From: Komagataeibacter europaeus LMG 18890
Lineage (GTDB): Bacteria > Pseudomonadota > Alphaproteobacteria > Acetobacterales > Acetobacteraceae
Length of the DNA: 64,000 nucleotides
Assembly (NCBI RefSeq): GCF_000285295.1
Contig: NZ_CADP01000005.1
Span: forward strand, 1 to 64,000
Direction of reading: 5' to 3'
In this document: in pieces, positions 9,818 through 19,637 of the stretch
Layout of the letters: each line of letters begins with the position of its first letter
Position numbering within the stretch: position 1 is the first letter of the stretch
Program-made: the position numbers and the translations under genes
Notes under the pieces: model-generated
Told to the model about the DNA's origin: nothing
What the model saw: the letters and a program-made list of their open reading frames with translations, nothing else
Database searches by the model: none

Positions 9818-10989
9818 GCGTGCCCGATGCCGCCACGGTGCTGGCCTGCCTGCGGCTGGCGCGAACGGATGGCATCGGCCCGGTCAGCTACCGCCGCCTG
9901 GTCCGCACGCATGGCAGCGTGCATGCGGCGGTCGACATGCTTGAACGCGGGGCCACCCGCATAAGCCGCAGCGTGGGGCCGATATGCCCACGTGATGACG
10001 CGCTGCGCGAAATCGACCGCCTGCAGGCCATGGGCGCGCACCTGCTGGTGCATGGGCAGCCCGGCTATCCCCCCCTGCTGGGTCGCCTGCATGACGCGCC
10101 GCCGGTCTTGGGCGTTCTGGGTGATCCGGCACTGCTGGCGAATCGCATGGTGGGCATCGTGGGTGGGCGCAATGCGTCCTCGGGCGGGGTCCGCATGGCG
10201 GAAAGCCTTGCCGCCCTGCTGGCCGCCCAGGGCGTGGACACCGTATCGGGGCTGGCGCGCGGGATCGACGCCGCCGCCCATCGCGGCGCGATGACGGCTG
10301 GCCGCACGGTGGCGGCCATTGCGGGGGGACTGGACTGTCCCTATCCGCCTGAACATGCCGCCCTGCAGGACCAGATCGCACGCACTGGCGCGGTTGTGAC
10401 CGAAGCCCCGCCGGGCACCGTGCCACAGGCGCGGCATTTCCCGCGCCGCAACCGGCTGATTGCGGGTCTGGGGCTGGGTTGCGTCGTGATCGAGGCGGCA
10501 CTGCGTTCAGGCAGCCTGATTACCGCACGCATGGCGCTGGAGTATGACCGCACCATATTCGCCGTGCCCGGATCGCCACTGGACCCGCGCTGCCAAGGCA
10601 GCAACGACCTGTTGCGCCAGGGCGCGGTGCTGACGGAAAACGAACGTGATATCTTGCGTGAACTTCCTGAATTCATGGAAGAAACCACGTTGTTCCCCCT
10701 GCAGGCGCCGCCGTCTTCTTCCGCGGCGCATGGTCCTGTCCCGCGCCATGAATCCCGGCCACGGGCAATGCCCGCGCCGCCGCCTGCCCCACCACCAGCG
10801 GGGACGGGCGACCTGCATGAAATGATAGAGGGTTTTCTATCTTTCACACCATCGCCTGTTGACGATCTCGTACGGCGCTGCCAGTTCTCGACAGCAGCAG
10901 TCCTGACCGTCCTGTCGGAAATGGAGATTGCGGGCACGATCGAATTCCTTGCGGGGGATATGGTCGTGCGGCGTCCACCCCCTGCCTGA
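9814..10989 (+). CDS. dprA: DNA-processing protein DprA (Smf), RecA loader in transformation
   Basis: DprA binds incoming single-stranded DNA and loads RecA. The 391 residues contain the Rossmann-like core with GRNASSGG and SGLARGIDAAAH, a proline/alanine-rich linker around 300-330, and a C-terminal winged-helix domain. The ATG at 9814 overlaps the plsY stop in an ATGA; the frame upstream is a plsY shadow. With comEC nearby this suggests at least a partial DNA-uptake pathway. topA follows after 45 bases, a common alphaproteobacterial order. Confidence 0.93.
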   Translation: MSVPDAATVLACLRLARTDGIGPVSYRRLVRTHGSVHAAVDMLERGATRISRSVGPICPRDDALREIDRLQAMGAHLLVHGQPGYPPLLGRLHDAPPVLGVLGDPALLANRMVGIVGGRNASSGGVRMAESLAALLAAQGVDTVSGLARGIDAAAHRGAMTAGRTVAAIAGGLDCPYPPEHAALQDQIARTGAVVTEAPPGTVPQARHFPRRNRLIAGLGLGCVVIEAALRSGSLITARMALEYDRTIFAVPGSPLDPRCQGSNDLLRQGAVLTENERDILRELPEFMEETTLFPLQAPPSSSAAHGPVPRHESRPRAMPAPPPAPPPAGTGDLHEMIEGFLSFTPSPVDDLVRRCQFSTAAVLTVLSEMEIAGTIEFLAGDMVVRRPPPA

Positions 10990-11034
10990 CAGCCGGGATT
11001 ATACAAGGTTTTAGAATCGTGATCCGGAGACAGA

Positions 11035-13770
11035 ATGACTGACGTCGTGGTGGTCGAATCGCCAGCCAAGGCGAAAACGATCAATAAGTATCTGGGTGAT
11101 AACTACACGGTTCTTGCCTCGTTCGGGCATGTACGTGACCTGCCGCCCAAGGATGGCAGCGTCAGGCCCGACGAAGGTTTTGCCATGGTATGGGAAACCG
11201 ACGAGCGCGGCAGCCGCCAGATCGCGGCCATTGCCAAGGCGCTGCGTGGGGCAAAGCATCTCTACCTCGCCACTGACCCCGACCGTGAGGGCGAGGCCAT
11301 TTCATGGCACGTACGCGCGATCCTGGAGGAAAAGAACCTCCTCAAGGGGATCGACGTGCAGCGCGTCACCTTCAATGAAATTACCAAAAGCGCCATCAAG
11401 ACCGCGATGGCGCACCCGCGCGGGCTGGATTTCCCGCTGATCGAGGCATATCTCGCCCGCCGCGCGCTGGACTACCTCGTGGGGTTCACGCTGTCGCCGG
11501 TGCTGTGGCGCAAGCTGCCCGGATCACGCAGCGCAGGCCGCGTGCAGTCGGTCGCCCTGCGCCTGATCTGTGAGCGCGAGGCGGAGATCGAGGTCTTCAA
11601 GCCACGCGAATACTGGTCGGTCATCGCCCGCATGACCACGCCGGGCGGGGCCGCATTCTCCGCCCGGCTGACCCATCTGGACGGGCGCAAGCTGGACCAG
11701 TTCGACCTGAACAACGAAGCCCGCGCCATGGACGCCAAGGCGGCGGTGGAAGCTGGCGACTTCAGCGTTGAAAAGGTCGAGCGCCGCAAGGTCCGCCGCA
11801 ACCCGCCGCCGCCCTTCACCACGTCGACCATGCAGCAGGAAGCGTCGCGCAAGCTGGGCATGGGCGCGCAGGTGGCCATGCGCACGGCCCAGCAGCTGTA
11901 TGAAGGCATTGATATCGGTGGCGAGACGGTCGGCCTGATCACCTACATGCGAACCGACGGCGTGCAGATGGCGGGCGAGGCCATCGCCGCCATCCGTGGC
12001 CATATCGGCCACAGCTTTGGCGAACGGTACGTGCCCGAAAAGGCGCGCATCTATTCCACCAAGGCCAAGAACGCGCAGGAAGCACATGAAGCCATCCGCC
12101 CGACCGACGTGCGCCGCACGCCCGCGGACATGGCGCGCTACCTCTCGCCTGAACAGAAGAAGCTGTATGACCTGGTGTGGAAGCGCTCGGTCGCCAGCCA
12201 GATGCAGTCGGCCGAACTCGATCAGGTCGCGGTCGATATCGTGGACCGCCAGCAGCGCGTCACCCTGCGCGCCACCGGTTCCATGATTGCATTCGACGGT
12301 TTCCTGCGCCTGTACAGCGAAGGCCGTGACGATTCCCCCGCCAGGGCCGACGACGATCAGGACCGCATGCTGCCCGCCATGAAGGAACGCGACGCCATCG
12401 GGCGGGGCGAGGTCACGGCGGAACAGCATTTCACCCAGCCGCCGCCGCGTTATTCGGAAGCATCGCTGGTGAAGAAGATGGAGGAAATCGGCATTGGCCG
12501 TCCCTCCACCTACGCCTCCATCCTGACCGTGCTGCGTGACCGTAACTACGTGCAACTGGAAAACCGGCGATTCGTGCCCGAGGATCGCGGGCGGCTGGTC
12601 ACGGCTTTCCTCACCTCCTTCTTTGAACGCTATGTCGATACGCAGTTCACGGCGGGGCTGGAGGAACAGCTTGACGATATATCCGGCGGGCGCGCCAACT
12701 GGCGTGATGTCATGTCCGCGTTCTGGTCCGATTTCTCCCACGCGGTGGACCAGACGAAGGATCTGAAAATTTCCGACGTCATCACGGCGCTGGATGCGGA
12801 CCTGGCCCCCTACTTCTTCCCGCAGCGCGAGGACGGGCAGGACCCGCGCGTCTGCACCGCCTGCGGCACGGGGCGCCTGGGTCTGAAGCTGGGGCGGTAT
12901 GGCGCGTTCATTGGCTGTTCCAACTATCCCACGTGCCAGTACACCCGCAAGCTGGTGGTTGACCCCTCCAAGGAAGGCGAGGACGCGGCGGCGCTGAAGG
13001 ATGGCATGCGCGTGCTGGGCACCGGGCCGACGGAGGAGGAAGTTACCGTGCGCCGTGGTCCGTGGGGCCTGTATGTGCAGCAGGGCGAGCCCGACCCCGA
13101 GGACAAGAAGGCCAAGCCGAAGCGCGCCACCATCCCGCGCGGGCTGGATGGCGACAAGATCACGCTGGAACAGGCCGTGGGCCTGCTGTCCCTGCCGCGC
13201 ATCGTTGGCATCCATCCCGAACTGGGTGAACCGATCGAGGCCGGACTGGGCCGCTTCGGGCCATATGTGAAAATGGGCGCGGTATACGGGTCGCTGGACA
13301 AGGATGATGATGTCCTGACCGTGGGCCTGAACCGCGCGGTGGATGCGCTGGCGAAGAAGCTGGCTTCCATCCGCACTATTGGCCCCCACCCCAAGGATGG
13401 CGAGCCGGTCATGGTGCGCAAGGGCCGCTTTGGCCCCTATGTGCAGCATGGTTCGATCGTGGCCACCGCGCCGCGTGGGCAGGACATGAATGATGTCACC
13501 ATGGACGAGGCGCTGACGCTGCTGACCGAAAAGGGCAAGCCGCTGAAGGCCAAGGGCAAGAAGGCGACCACCACCCGCAAGCCCGCCGCCCGCAAGACCA
13601 AGGCCAAGACGACCGAGGGGGCGGAAGGCACGGAAGACGCGAAGCCCGCCCCGAAGAAAAAGGCGGCCCCGCGCAAGGCAGCGACCAAAACGGCCGCCAG
13701 GACGACCACGCGCAAGACCACGACCCGCAAGAAGGCCACCCCGGCCAAGACAGAAAGCGAGACTGACTGA
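11035..13770 (+). CDS. topA: DNA topoisomerase I
   Basis: Type IA topoisomerase that relaxes negative supercoils. The 911 residues start with the TOPRIM domain (VVVESPAKAKTI; TDPDREGEAISWH), followed by the strand-cleaving tyrosine at about 304 in TYMRTDG. A zinc-finger-like C-terminal repeat has CTACG and CSNYPTC. The last 90 residues are lysine, alanine and threonine rich, a flexible basic tail also seen in other alphaproteobacterial TopA proteins and likely to bind DNA. AGGAG-like sequence precedes the ATG (ggagacag). rnr starts two bases after the stop. Confidence 0.96.
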   Translation: MTDVVVVESPAKAKTINKYLGDNYTVLASFGHVRDLPPKDGSVRPDEGFAMVWETDERGSRQIAAIAKALRGAKHLYLATDPDREGEAISWHVRAILEEKNLLKGIDVQRVTFNEITKSAIKTAMAHPRGLDFPLIEAYLARRALDYLVGFTLSPVLWRKLPGSRSAGRVQSVALRLICEREAEIEVFKPREYWSVIARMTTPGGAAFSARLTHLDGRKLDQFDLNNEARAMDAKAAVEAGDFSVEKVERRKVRRNPPPPFTTSTMQQEASRKLGMGAQVAMRTAQQLYEGIDIGGETVGLITYMRTDGVQMAGEAIAAIRGHIGHSFGERYVPEKARIYSTKAKNAQEAHEAIRPTDVRRTPADMARYLSPEQKKLYDLVWKRSVASQMQSAELDQVAVDIVDRQQRVTLRATGSMIAFDGFLRLYSEGRDDSPARADDDQDRMLPAMKERDAIGRGEVTAEQHFTQPPPRYSEASLVKKMEEIGIGRPSTYASILTVLRDRNYVQLENRRFVPEDRGRLVTAFLTSFFERYVDTQFTAGLEEQLDDISGGRANWRDVMSAFWSDFSHAVDQTKDLKISDVITALDADLAPYFFPQREDGQDPRVCTACGTGRLGLKLGRYGAFIGCSNYPTCQYTRKLVVDPSKEGEDAAALKDGMRVLGTGPTEEEVTVRRGPWGLYVQQGEPDPEDKKAKPKRATIPRGLDGDKITLEQAVGLLSLPRIVGIHPELGEPIEAGLGRFGPYVKMGAVYGSLDKDDDVLTVGLNRAVDALAKKLASIRTIGPHPKDGEPVMVRKGRFGPYVQHGSIVATAPRGQDMNDVTMDEALTLLTEKGKPLKAKGKKATTTRKPAARKTKAKTTEGAEGTEDAKPAPKKKAAPRKAATKTAARTTTRKTTTRKKATPAKTESETD

Positions 13771-13772
13771 TC

Positions 13773-16019
13773 ATGAAACGGCAGCGTCCAGCAACTTCCG
13801 AGGTGCCGGACCCCCTGCCCACGGGCACGCCACAGGTCCGTGCGGGTGGCCTGCCGGATCGTGAACAGCTTCGCGCGTTTATCGAAAACGCAACCGGGCG
13901 GATCGGCAAGCGCGAGATCAGCCGGGAATTCGGTCTGGGCCCGGAACACAAACAGGCCCTGCGCCAGATGCTGCGCGACATGGCGCTGGATGGCACGCTG
14001 GCGCCCGCGGGCGCGCGGCGGTTCCGCGTTTCGGACCGGTTGCCCGAATCCATGGTCGTGCAGGTGACCGGCACGGATTCGGATGGCGACCCCATTGCAC
14101 GTCCCGTGCAGTGGGATGGGGAAGGCAGCGCGCCGGTCGTGTTCATGCACCCTGAACTGCGTGGCCGGGCCGCCTTGGCACCGGGTGAACGCGTGGTCGC
14201 CCGCCTGCGCCGTATCGGGCCGGGTAAATACGAAGGCCGCACGCTGCGTCGCCTGACCGATGCGCCGATGCAGGTCGTGGGCCTGTTCCGCACCCTGGAT
14301 GCGACCGACCCCATGGCGTCCGCGCCCGCCCGCTACCGCCCGGCGGGCACCCTGACCCCTGCTGACCGGCGGGCAAAGGCGCAATGGGTCATTCCCATGG
14401 GTGAGGACGCGGATACCCCGGATAACGAAATCGTCATCGCCACCCCCCTGCCCCAGTCCGGGCCGGGGCTGCATCCCGCGCGGATCATCGAACGCCTTGG
14501 CCCGCAGGGGGACGCCCGGACCATAAGCATGATCGCGGTGGCCATGCTGGGAATTCCGCATGTCTTCCCATCTGAGGCACTGGCGCAGGCCAAGGCCGCC
14601 CGTGGCGTGACGGCGCAGGGCCGCACCGACCTGCGCGACATGCCGCTGGTCACCATTGATGGCGCGGATGCACGCGATTTTGATGATGCAGTCTATGCCG
14701 AACCCGATGGCGACGGGTTCCGCATGACCGTCGCCATCGCCGATGTCGCATGGTACGTGCGCCCCAACAGCGCTCTGGACCGCGAGGCCCGCCTGCGGGG
14801 CAATTCGGTCTATTTCCCCGACCGGGTGATTCCCATGCTGCCCGAGGACCTGTCCAACGGGTGGTGTTCGCTGCGACCGGGGGAAGACCGGGGCTGCATT
14901 TTCGTCAACATGGATGTGGCTGCTGACGGCGCCATCAGCAACGCCCGATTCGGCCGCGGCATCATGCGCAGCGCCGCCCGCCTGACCTATGAACAGGTGC
15001 AGGCCGCGCGTGATGGCGCGCCGGATGAGATCATCGCCGGCCTGCCCGACGGCCTGCTGGACAGCCTGTTCGGGGCATGGCGGTGCCTGTCCGCGGCACG
15101 GGCGCTGCGCGGCACGCTGGACCTTGAACTGCCCGAACGGCTGGTGCGTCTGGGTGATCACGGGCAGATCGCGGCCATCCAGCCGCGCATACGCCTCGAC
15201 AGTCACCGTCTGGTCGAGGAATTCATGATCGCGGCCAATGTCGCCGCCGCCCGCTGCCTGGAGGGACGGCACCTGCCGTGCCTGTACCGGATCCACGCGC
15301 CGCCGACACCCGAACGGCTGGAAAGCCTGCGCCGCACACTGGATACGATGGGACTGAAGCTGCCGCCGGTGGGCAGCCTGCGCGCCGCCGACCTTGACCA
15401 TGTGTTGCGTCAGGTGCGCAATACGGACCAGGCTGGACTGGTGAACGAACTGATCCTGCGCGCGCAGAATCAGGCGGAATACAGCCCCGAACCGGTCGGG
15501 CATTTCGGCCTGTCCCTTGCGGCCTATGCCCATTTCACCAGCCCGATCCGCCGTTATGCCGACCTGTTGACCCACCGCGCCCTGCTGGTGGCCATCGGTC
15601 TGGAATCCGGTCCCGCCCCCAGCCATGATGAACTGGAGGAAGCCGGGCTTGCCATAACCCGCACCGAACGCCGCGCGGCGCAGGCCGAACGCGAAACGCT
15701 GGAACGCTACGCCGCCACATGGCTGCAGGCCCGCGTGGGCACGGTCATGGACGCGCATGTATCCAGCCTGTCGCGATTCGGCATTTTCACCGTACTGGAT
15801 GCAACCGGCACCTCCGCGCTGCTGCCCATGTCTGCCCTGCCGGAAGATCAATGGCATCATGACGAAAAAACGCAGACATTGGGCGGACGCGATACGACCA
15901 TGGTATTCCGCCCCGGTCAGGCCCTGCGCGTACGGATAGAAGAAGCATGCGCCATCCGGGGGACAGTCCTGCTGGCACTGCCCGACACCCCGCCCAGCCA
16001 CCGCAGGCGGCGGACATGA
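13773..16019 (+). CDS. rnr: Ribonuclease R
   Basis: 3'-5' exoribonuclease that degrades structured RNA. The 748 residues comprise an N-terminal winged-helix-like and cold-shock region, the RNB catalytic domain with acidic cluster DARDFDDAVY at about 300, and a C-terminal S1 RNA-binding domain. The ATG lies two bases after topA, so translation is probably coupled. The stop overlaps the following gene in an ATGA. The large open frame on the opposite strand (13437-16001) is a high-GC shadow. Confidence 0.95.
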   Translation: MKRQRPATSEVPDPLPTGTPQVRAGGLPDREQLRAFIENATGRIGKREISREFGLGPEHKQALRQMLRDMALDGTLAPAGARRFRVSDRLPESMVVQVTGTDSDGDPIARPVQWDGEGSAPVVFMHPELRGRAALAPGERVVARLRRIGPGKYEGRTLRRLTDAPMQVVGLFRTLDATDPMASAPARYRPAGTLTPADRRAKAQWVIPMGEDADTPDNEIVIATPLPQSGPGLHPARIIERLGPQGDARTISMIAVAMLGIPHVFPSEALAQAKAARGVTAQGRTDLRDMPLVTIDGADARDFDDAVYAEPDGDGFRMTVAIADVAWYVRPNSALDREARLRGNSVYFPDRVIPMLPEDLSNGWCSLRPGEDRGCIFVNMDVAADGAISNARFGRGIMRSAARLTYEQVQAARDGAPDEIIAGLPDGLLDSLFGAWRCLSAARALRGTLDLELPERLVRLGDHGQIAAIQPRIRLDSHRLVEEFMIAANVAAARCLEGRHLPCLYRIHAPPTPERLESLRRTLDTMGLKLPPVGSLRAADLDHVLRQVRNTDQAGLVNELILRAQNQAEYSPEPVGHFGLSLAAYAHFTSPIRRYADLLTHRALLVAIGLESGPAPSHDELEEAGLAITRTERRAAQAERETLERYAATWLQARVGTVMDAHVSSLSRFGIFTVLDATGTSALLPMSALPEDQWHHDEKTQTLGGRDTTMVFRPGQALRVRIEEACAIRGTVLLALPDTPPSHRRRRT

Positions 16020-17722
16020 AACGCTGCCGGTTTCCGGTCATCATCCTGCTCCCCCAGTCCAGGGGGCGGGAGAACATGGGCATGTGGCGTCGCCGCATCT
16101 CCACGCTTGGGCATATCCCGCGGGACACCATCGTCCTGCTGCTTGTCATCGTCCGGCTGACCACGGCCGCCTGCGCCGATGACATGCCCACGACCCCGCG
16201 CACCCCCACGCCCCAGCCACCCATGCATGAAGACAGCGTGGACACGATCGAGGGCGCCAGCATGGACCTCGGGGTCATTTCCTCGGTCATTCAGGCGAGT
16301 CTGTCATTCCTGCAGCCCCGTACGCTGGACAGCCATGAAATCCGTGACTTCGCGCTATGGGGCCTGAACGGGCTGAGCGCGCTGGACCCGTCGCTGAGCA
16401 TCGAGGAACAGCACGGCTTCCTGCAACTGGCTGCAACGCAGAAAACCGTCCTCGCCCTGCCCGTGCCTACGGCGGACGACGTGCCGGGATGGAGTGCGGC
16501 CATCACCCGCATACTGGATGTGGCATGGCACAATTCCCCCGCCATGCGCAGCACGGGACAGGATGGGGTGCTGCAGGGATTCTTTGATGAACTGTTCAAC
16601 CACCTTGACCCGTATTCACGCTACGTCCCGCCGGGGGCGGCCGTATCGGACCGCAGCACCCGCACCGGGGGCGAGGGCACGGCAGGCCTGACGCTGGGGG
16701 TGGACCATCACGCCATCATCATCACCGCCGTCAACGCGAATGGCCCCGCATGGCCTACCACCCTTGCGGCGGGGCAGATCGTGCGCGCGATCAATGGACG
16801 ACCGACCGAGTCCCGCAGCCTTGAGACCGTGACCTCGTGGCTCAACGGTCCCAATGGCAGCCTTGTGCGCATCATGGTGGAGTCGAAGGGACGGCGGAGC
16901 ACGGTCACGCTGCACCGGGCCTCCACCCCGCCCGAAACCGTATTCGCCTATACCAGCGGCAAGCATGTCGTCCTGCATATCACCGCCTTTTCCGCCAACA
17001 CGGCGGAGGAAATGAGCCAGTATCTGGACGAAGCCATGAACGTGCCCGGCATTTCGGGCCTGATCATCGACCTGCGCGGCAACAGGGGCGGCGTGCTGCA
17101 GCAAGCGGTCACGACATCGGCCCTGATGCTGGACCACGGCGTGGCGGCCATAACACAGGGTCGTGACCCGCAGGCCAACCACGTCTGGGCCGTGCAGGGG
17201 GGCGACATGACCAACGGACTGCCCATCATCATCCTGGTCGATGGCCGGACCGCCAGCGCCGCCGAGATACTGGCCGCCGCCCTGGCGGACCAGAAGCGCG
17301 GCGTGGTCATAGGCAGCGCCACGCTGGGCAAGGGACTGGTCCAGACCATCGGGCAGATGCCCAACGGGGCGGAACTGTTCGTGACATGGAGTCGCGTGCT
17401 GGCGCCGCTGGGCTGGCCGCTGCAGGGACTTGGCGTCATGCCGCAGGTCTGCACCAGTCTTGGGGAAAGCGAACTGGAACGCCAGTTGCAGGACCTGGCC
17501 GAAGGATCGGCCGACAGCCGGGAATGGATCGCGGCCGCCCGCCAGATCCGCTATCCCGTGGACCTGGCACGCATCCTGACCATTCGCAAGGCCTGTCCCG
17601 CCGCGATCGGCACCGATGGTGACCTTGATGCCGCCCATTCCCTGCTGGACAACCCGGTCGAATATCATGCCGCCCTGGCCACCATACCCGAAGATGGGGC
17701 GACACCCGCCGGTGGCGGCTAG
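16016..17722 (+). CDS. Exported S41-family peptidase with PDZ domain (CtpA/Prc-like)
   Basis: A 568-residue C-terminal processing peptidase-like protein expected in the periplasm. A hydrophobic segment (TIVLLLVIVRLTTAACA) lies unusually far from the start; translation from the inner ATG at 16076 would give a normal signal peptide. A PDZ domain lies around 220-310. The catalytic core has IIDLRGNRGG, serine 414 in GRTASAAEIL and lysine 439 in TLGKGLVQ; the 25-residue spacing matches the Ser-Lys dyad of Prc. It therefore looks active. The start overlaps the rnr stop. The substrate is unknown; relatives trim envelope proteins or peptidoglycan hydrolases. Confidence 0.85.
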   Translation: MKRCRFPVIILLPQSRGRENMGMWRRRISTLGHIPRDTIVLLLVIVRLTTAACADDMPTTPRTPTPQPPMHEDSVDTIEGASMDLGVISSVIQASLSFLQPRTLDSHEIRDFALWGLNGLSALDPSLSIEEQHGFLQLAATQKTVLALPVPTADDVPGWSAAITRILDVAWHNSPAMRSTGQDGVLQGFFDELFNHLDPYSRYVPPGAAVSDRSTRTGGEGTAGLTLGVDHHAIIITAVNANGPAWPTTLAAGQIVRAINGRPTESRSLETVTSWLNGPNGSLVRIMVESKGRRSTVTLHRASTPPETVFAYTSGKHVVLHITAFSANTAEEMSQYLDEAMNVPGISGLIIDLRGNRGGVLQQAVTTSALMLDHGVAAITQGRDPQANHVWAVQGGDMTNGLPIIILVDGRTASAAEILAAALADQKRGVVIGSATLGKGLVQTIGQMPNGAELFVTWSRVLAPLGWPLQGLGVMPQVCTSLGESELERQLQDLAEGSADSREWIAAARQIRYPVDLARILTIRKACPAAIGTDGDLDAAHSLLDNPVEYHAALATIPEDGATPAGGG

Positions 17723-17800
17723 GCCACAGCCATGCGGGAAACCGTGCTATTCCTGCATACCTCCCGCTGTTTTTCTGCATTACCGGAGAAGTCCATCCCA

Positions 17801-18139
17801 ATGGAAGAAGCACGTCTGAAAACCGGCATCTGGGTCAAGGCAATGCTGCGTCAGGCTGGGCAAAAGGGAAATCCGGGCATGGTGCTGCACCATGGTGATG
17901 ACGACGCGGGGGGCGTTCTGGTCGTGCTGCTGGGGCGGGGGGGACAGATGTCCGTGCTGGCCCGGACCCGCACCCCCGATGGACGGCAGGCATGGTTCCG
18001 CGCTACAGGGGATGCGGCTATAGATCAGGCCAGCGTGGATGCCTATGTTACAAGGCAGATGGAACGGGACCCGGATTTATGGGTTCTTGAATTCGAGACA
18101 CCGGACCTGACGCCACCGTTTGAAGCAAAGTTGATATGA
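17801..18139 (+). CDS. DUF1491 family protein
   Basis: A 112-residue protein matching, from memory, the alphaproteobacterial DUF1491 family (LKTGIWVKAMLRQA near the start and a DPDLWVLEFETP end). No signal peptide or membrane segment is visible, so it is probably cytoplasmic. Its function is not known. I start it at the ATG at 17801, eleven bases after a GGAG; an upstream GTG/ATG extension at 17732 has no family match. It is the last gene of the + strand chain from gltX. Confidence 0.75.
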   Translation: MEEARLKTGIWVKAMLRQAGQKGNPGMVLHHGDDDAGGVLVVLLGRGGQMSVLARTRTPDGRQAWFRATGDAAIDQASVDAYVTRQMERDPDLWVLEFETPDLTPPFEAKLI

Positions 18140-18387
18140 AAGACGTGTTTCCACAGGTTTGAAAAAATAGTGAAACCGGACCAGACAGGGGTGTGGCATC
18201 TTGCACACAGTCAGGTGCGCCAGTTTGCGCGGCGGCCCAAAGCAGCCGATAAGGTGGCGGCAATGGATTGTCAGGGCTGGTTTCTTTCAGCAAAAGAATG
18301 CTGATGCTGATCATTCCAGGGAATAGGGCACGTACACCCGACCGGGCCGACATGCCGGAACAGGCCCGTCGAAGGGAGAAGAAGAGT
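18140..18387. other. Intergenic region before the OmpA-like gene
   Basis: This stretch of 248 bases holds no supportable gene or RNA. Only the end is assignable: an AGGGAG ribosome site at about 18373-18378 in front of the OmpA-like start. I could not identify a convincing promoter. Confidence 0.5.
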
Positions 18388-19533
18388 ATGAATCTGCGGG
18401 ACGGATTGCTTGCAGGGTCTTTATTGGCTGCCTCGGTTACCCTGGGATCCGTACTGGTCTCCGCCCCGGTATTCGCCCAGCCTGTCCAGGGCCTGTATAT
18501 TTCAGGCGCTGGCGGTGCGAGCTTCAACCAGGGACAGGTCATACGTCATTCCTCCGCGCGTGATGAATTCAAGACAGGGGGCACGGGCATCGGCAGCCTT
18601 GGCTGGGGCCTGGGCAACGGCTTCCGTGTCGAACTCGAAGGCTTCTACCGCAGCAACGACATGAAGACGGTCGGCGGCAACGCCGCCTATAATGCCCGTG
18701 CGGATGGCCGGCAGCAGACATCGGGGCTCATGGCCAATGCCCTGTTTGACCTTGATATCGGCAAAAGCTGGCTGTTCCCGTATTTCGGCGCGGGTATCGG
18801 TTACGGCTGGCAGAACATGAACAGCACCATTACCGGCAACGTAGGTGGGCAGAACTACAGCCAGCACGTTGGGGGCACATACGGCAACTTCGCCTATCAG
18901 GGCATTTTCGGCCTGTCCTTCCCCATGCCGTTTGCCGTGGGCCTTTCGGCTACGGCGGAATACCGGTTCTGGACCATGCTTGGGCCGCAGTCGCATCATT
19001 CCATTGTCAGCGGCAGTTCCGCGGCCCTGTCGGCCATGAACAGCGACTACGGCTTCCGCAATGGCAACCGTGACAGCCGGACCGATTTCAACCATTCGCT
19101 GATGCTGGGACTGCGGTACGAGTTCAATCCCGCCCCGCCACCGCCACCAGCACCCACTGCAGTCGCCGCACCGGCACCGGCGGAAAACCGGACCTACATG
19201 GTGTTTTTTGACTGGGACCGCAGTGACCTGACCGACCGTGCCCGTTCCATCGTGGCGGTGGCTGCACAGGCATCGACAAATACCCAGACCACCCGGATCG
19301 AGGTCAACGGCTATACCGACAATTCGGCAAGCCATCCCGGCCCGCAGGGTGAAAAATATAATCAGGCGCTGTCGCTCAGGCGGGCGCAGGTCATCAAGGC
19401 GGAACTGGTGCGCGACGGTGTGCCGGGGCCAGCCATTGACATCCATGGTTATGGCGACAGCAACCCGCTGGTCCAGACCGCAGCCAACACGCGCGAAGCC
19501 CAGAATCGCCGTGTCGAGATCATCCTGCACTGA
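18388..19533 (+). CDS. OmpA-family outer membrane protein
   Basis: A 381-residue porin-like protein. A clear signal peptide ends at APVFAQ (about residue 31). An N-terminal eight-stranded beta-barrel-like region follows, rich in glycine and aromatics. A PPPPPAPTA linker near 250 leads to the OmpA C-terminal peptidoglycan-binding domain with VNGYTDNSAS and the NQALSLRRAQVI helix. It should tether the outer membrane to peptidoglycan. The start is the ATG at 18388, which has a strong AGGGAG ribosome site; an upstream extension from 18268 lacks support. A hairpin terminator follows and is shared with convergent cysK. Confidence 0.9.
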   Translation: MNLRDGLLAGSLLAASVTLGSVLVSAPVFAQPVQGLYISGAGGASFNQGQVIRHSSARDEFKTGGTGIGSLGWGLGNGFRVELEGFYRSNDMKTVGGNAAYNARADGRQQTSGLMANALFDLDIGKSWLFPYFGAGIGYGWQNMNSTITGNVGGQNYSQHVGGTYGNFAYQGIFGLSFPMPFAVGLSATAEYRFWTMLGPQSHHSIVSGSSAALSAMNSDYGFRNGNRDSRTDFNHSLMLGLRYEFNPAPPPPPAPTAVAAPAPAENRTYMVFFDWDRSDLTDRARSIVAVAAQASTNTQTTRIEVNGYTDNSASHPGPQGEKYNQALSLRRAQVIKAELVRDGVPGPAIDIHGYGDSNPLVQTAANTREAQNRRVEIILH

Positions 19534-19564
19534 TCCCGTCACATTCGAACTGATGATGGAAAAG

Positions 19565-19598
19565 AAAAAAGCGGCACCCGTCAGGGTAGCCGCTTTTT
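19565..19598. terminator. Bidirectional terminator between ompA-like gene and cysK
   Basis: An inverted repeat AAAAAGCGGC / GCCGCTTTTT with an inner CCC/GGG pair has A-runs on one side and T-runs on the other, so it can end transcription from both convergent genes. Confidence 0.85.
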
Positions 19599-19637
19599 CC
19601 ATATGCGCAGGCCGTCAGCCCATGCTGGTGGGCCGGA

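Noticed and set aside
13580-13770. Repetitive lysine/alanine/threonine coding at the end of topA
   Set aside because: Normal basic tail of alphaproteobacterial TopA rather than a separate repeat element.
13437-16001. Open frame of 854 codons on the - strand
   Set aside because: It lies antisense to topA and rnr, whose motifs are complete. Its composition (many R, G, Q, H) is typical of a high-GC shadow.
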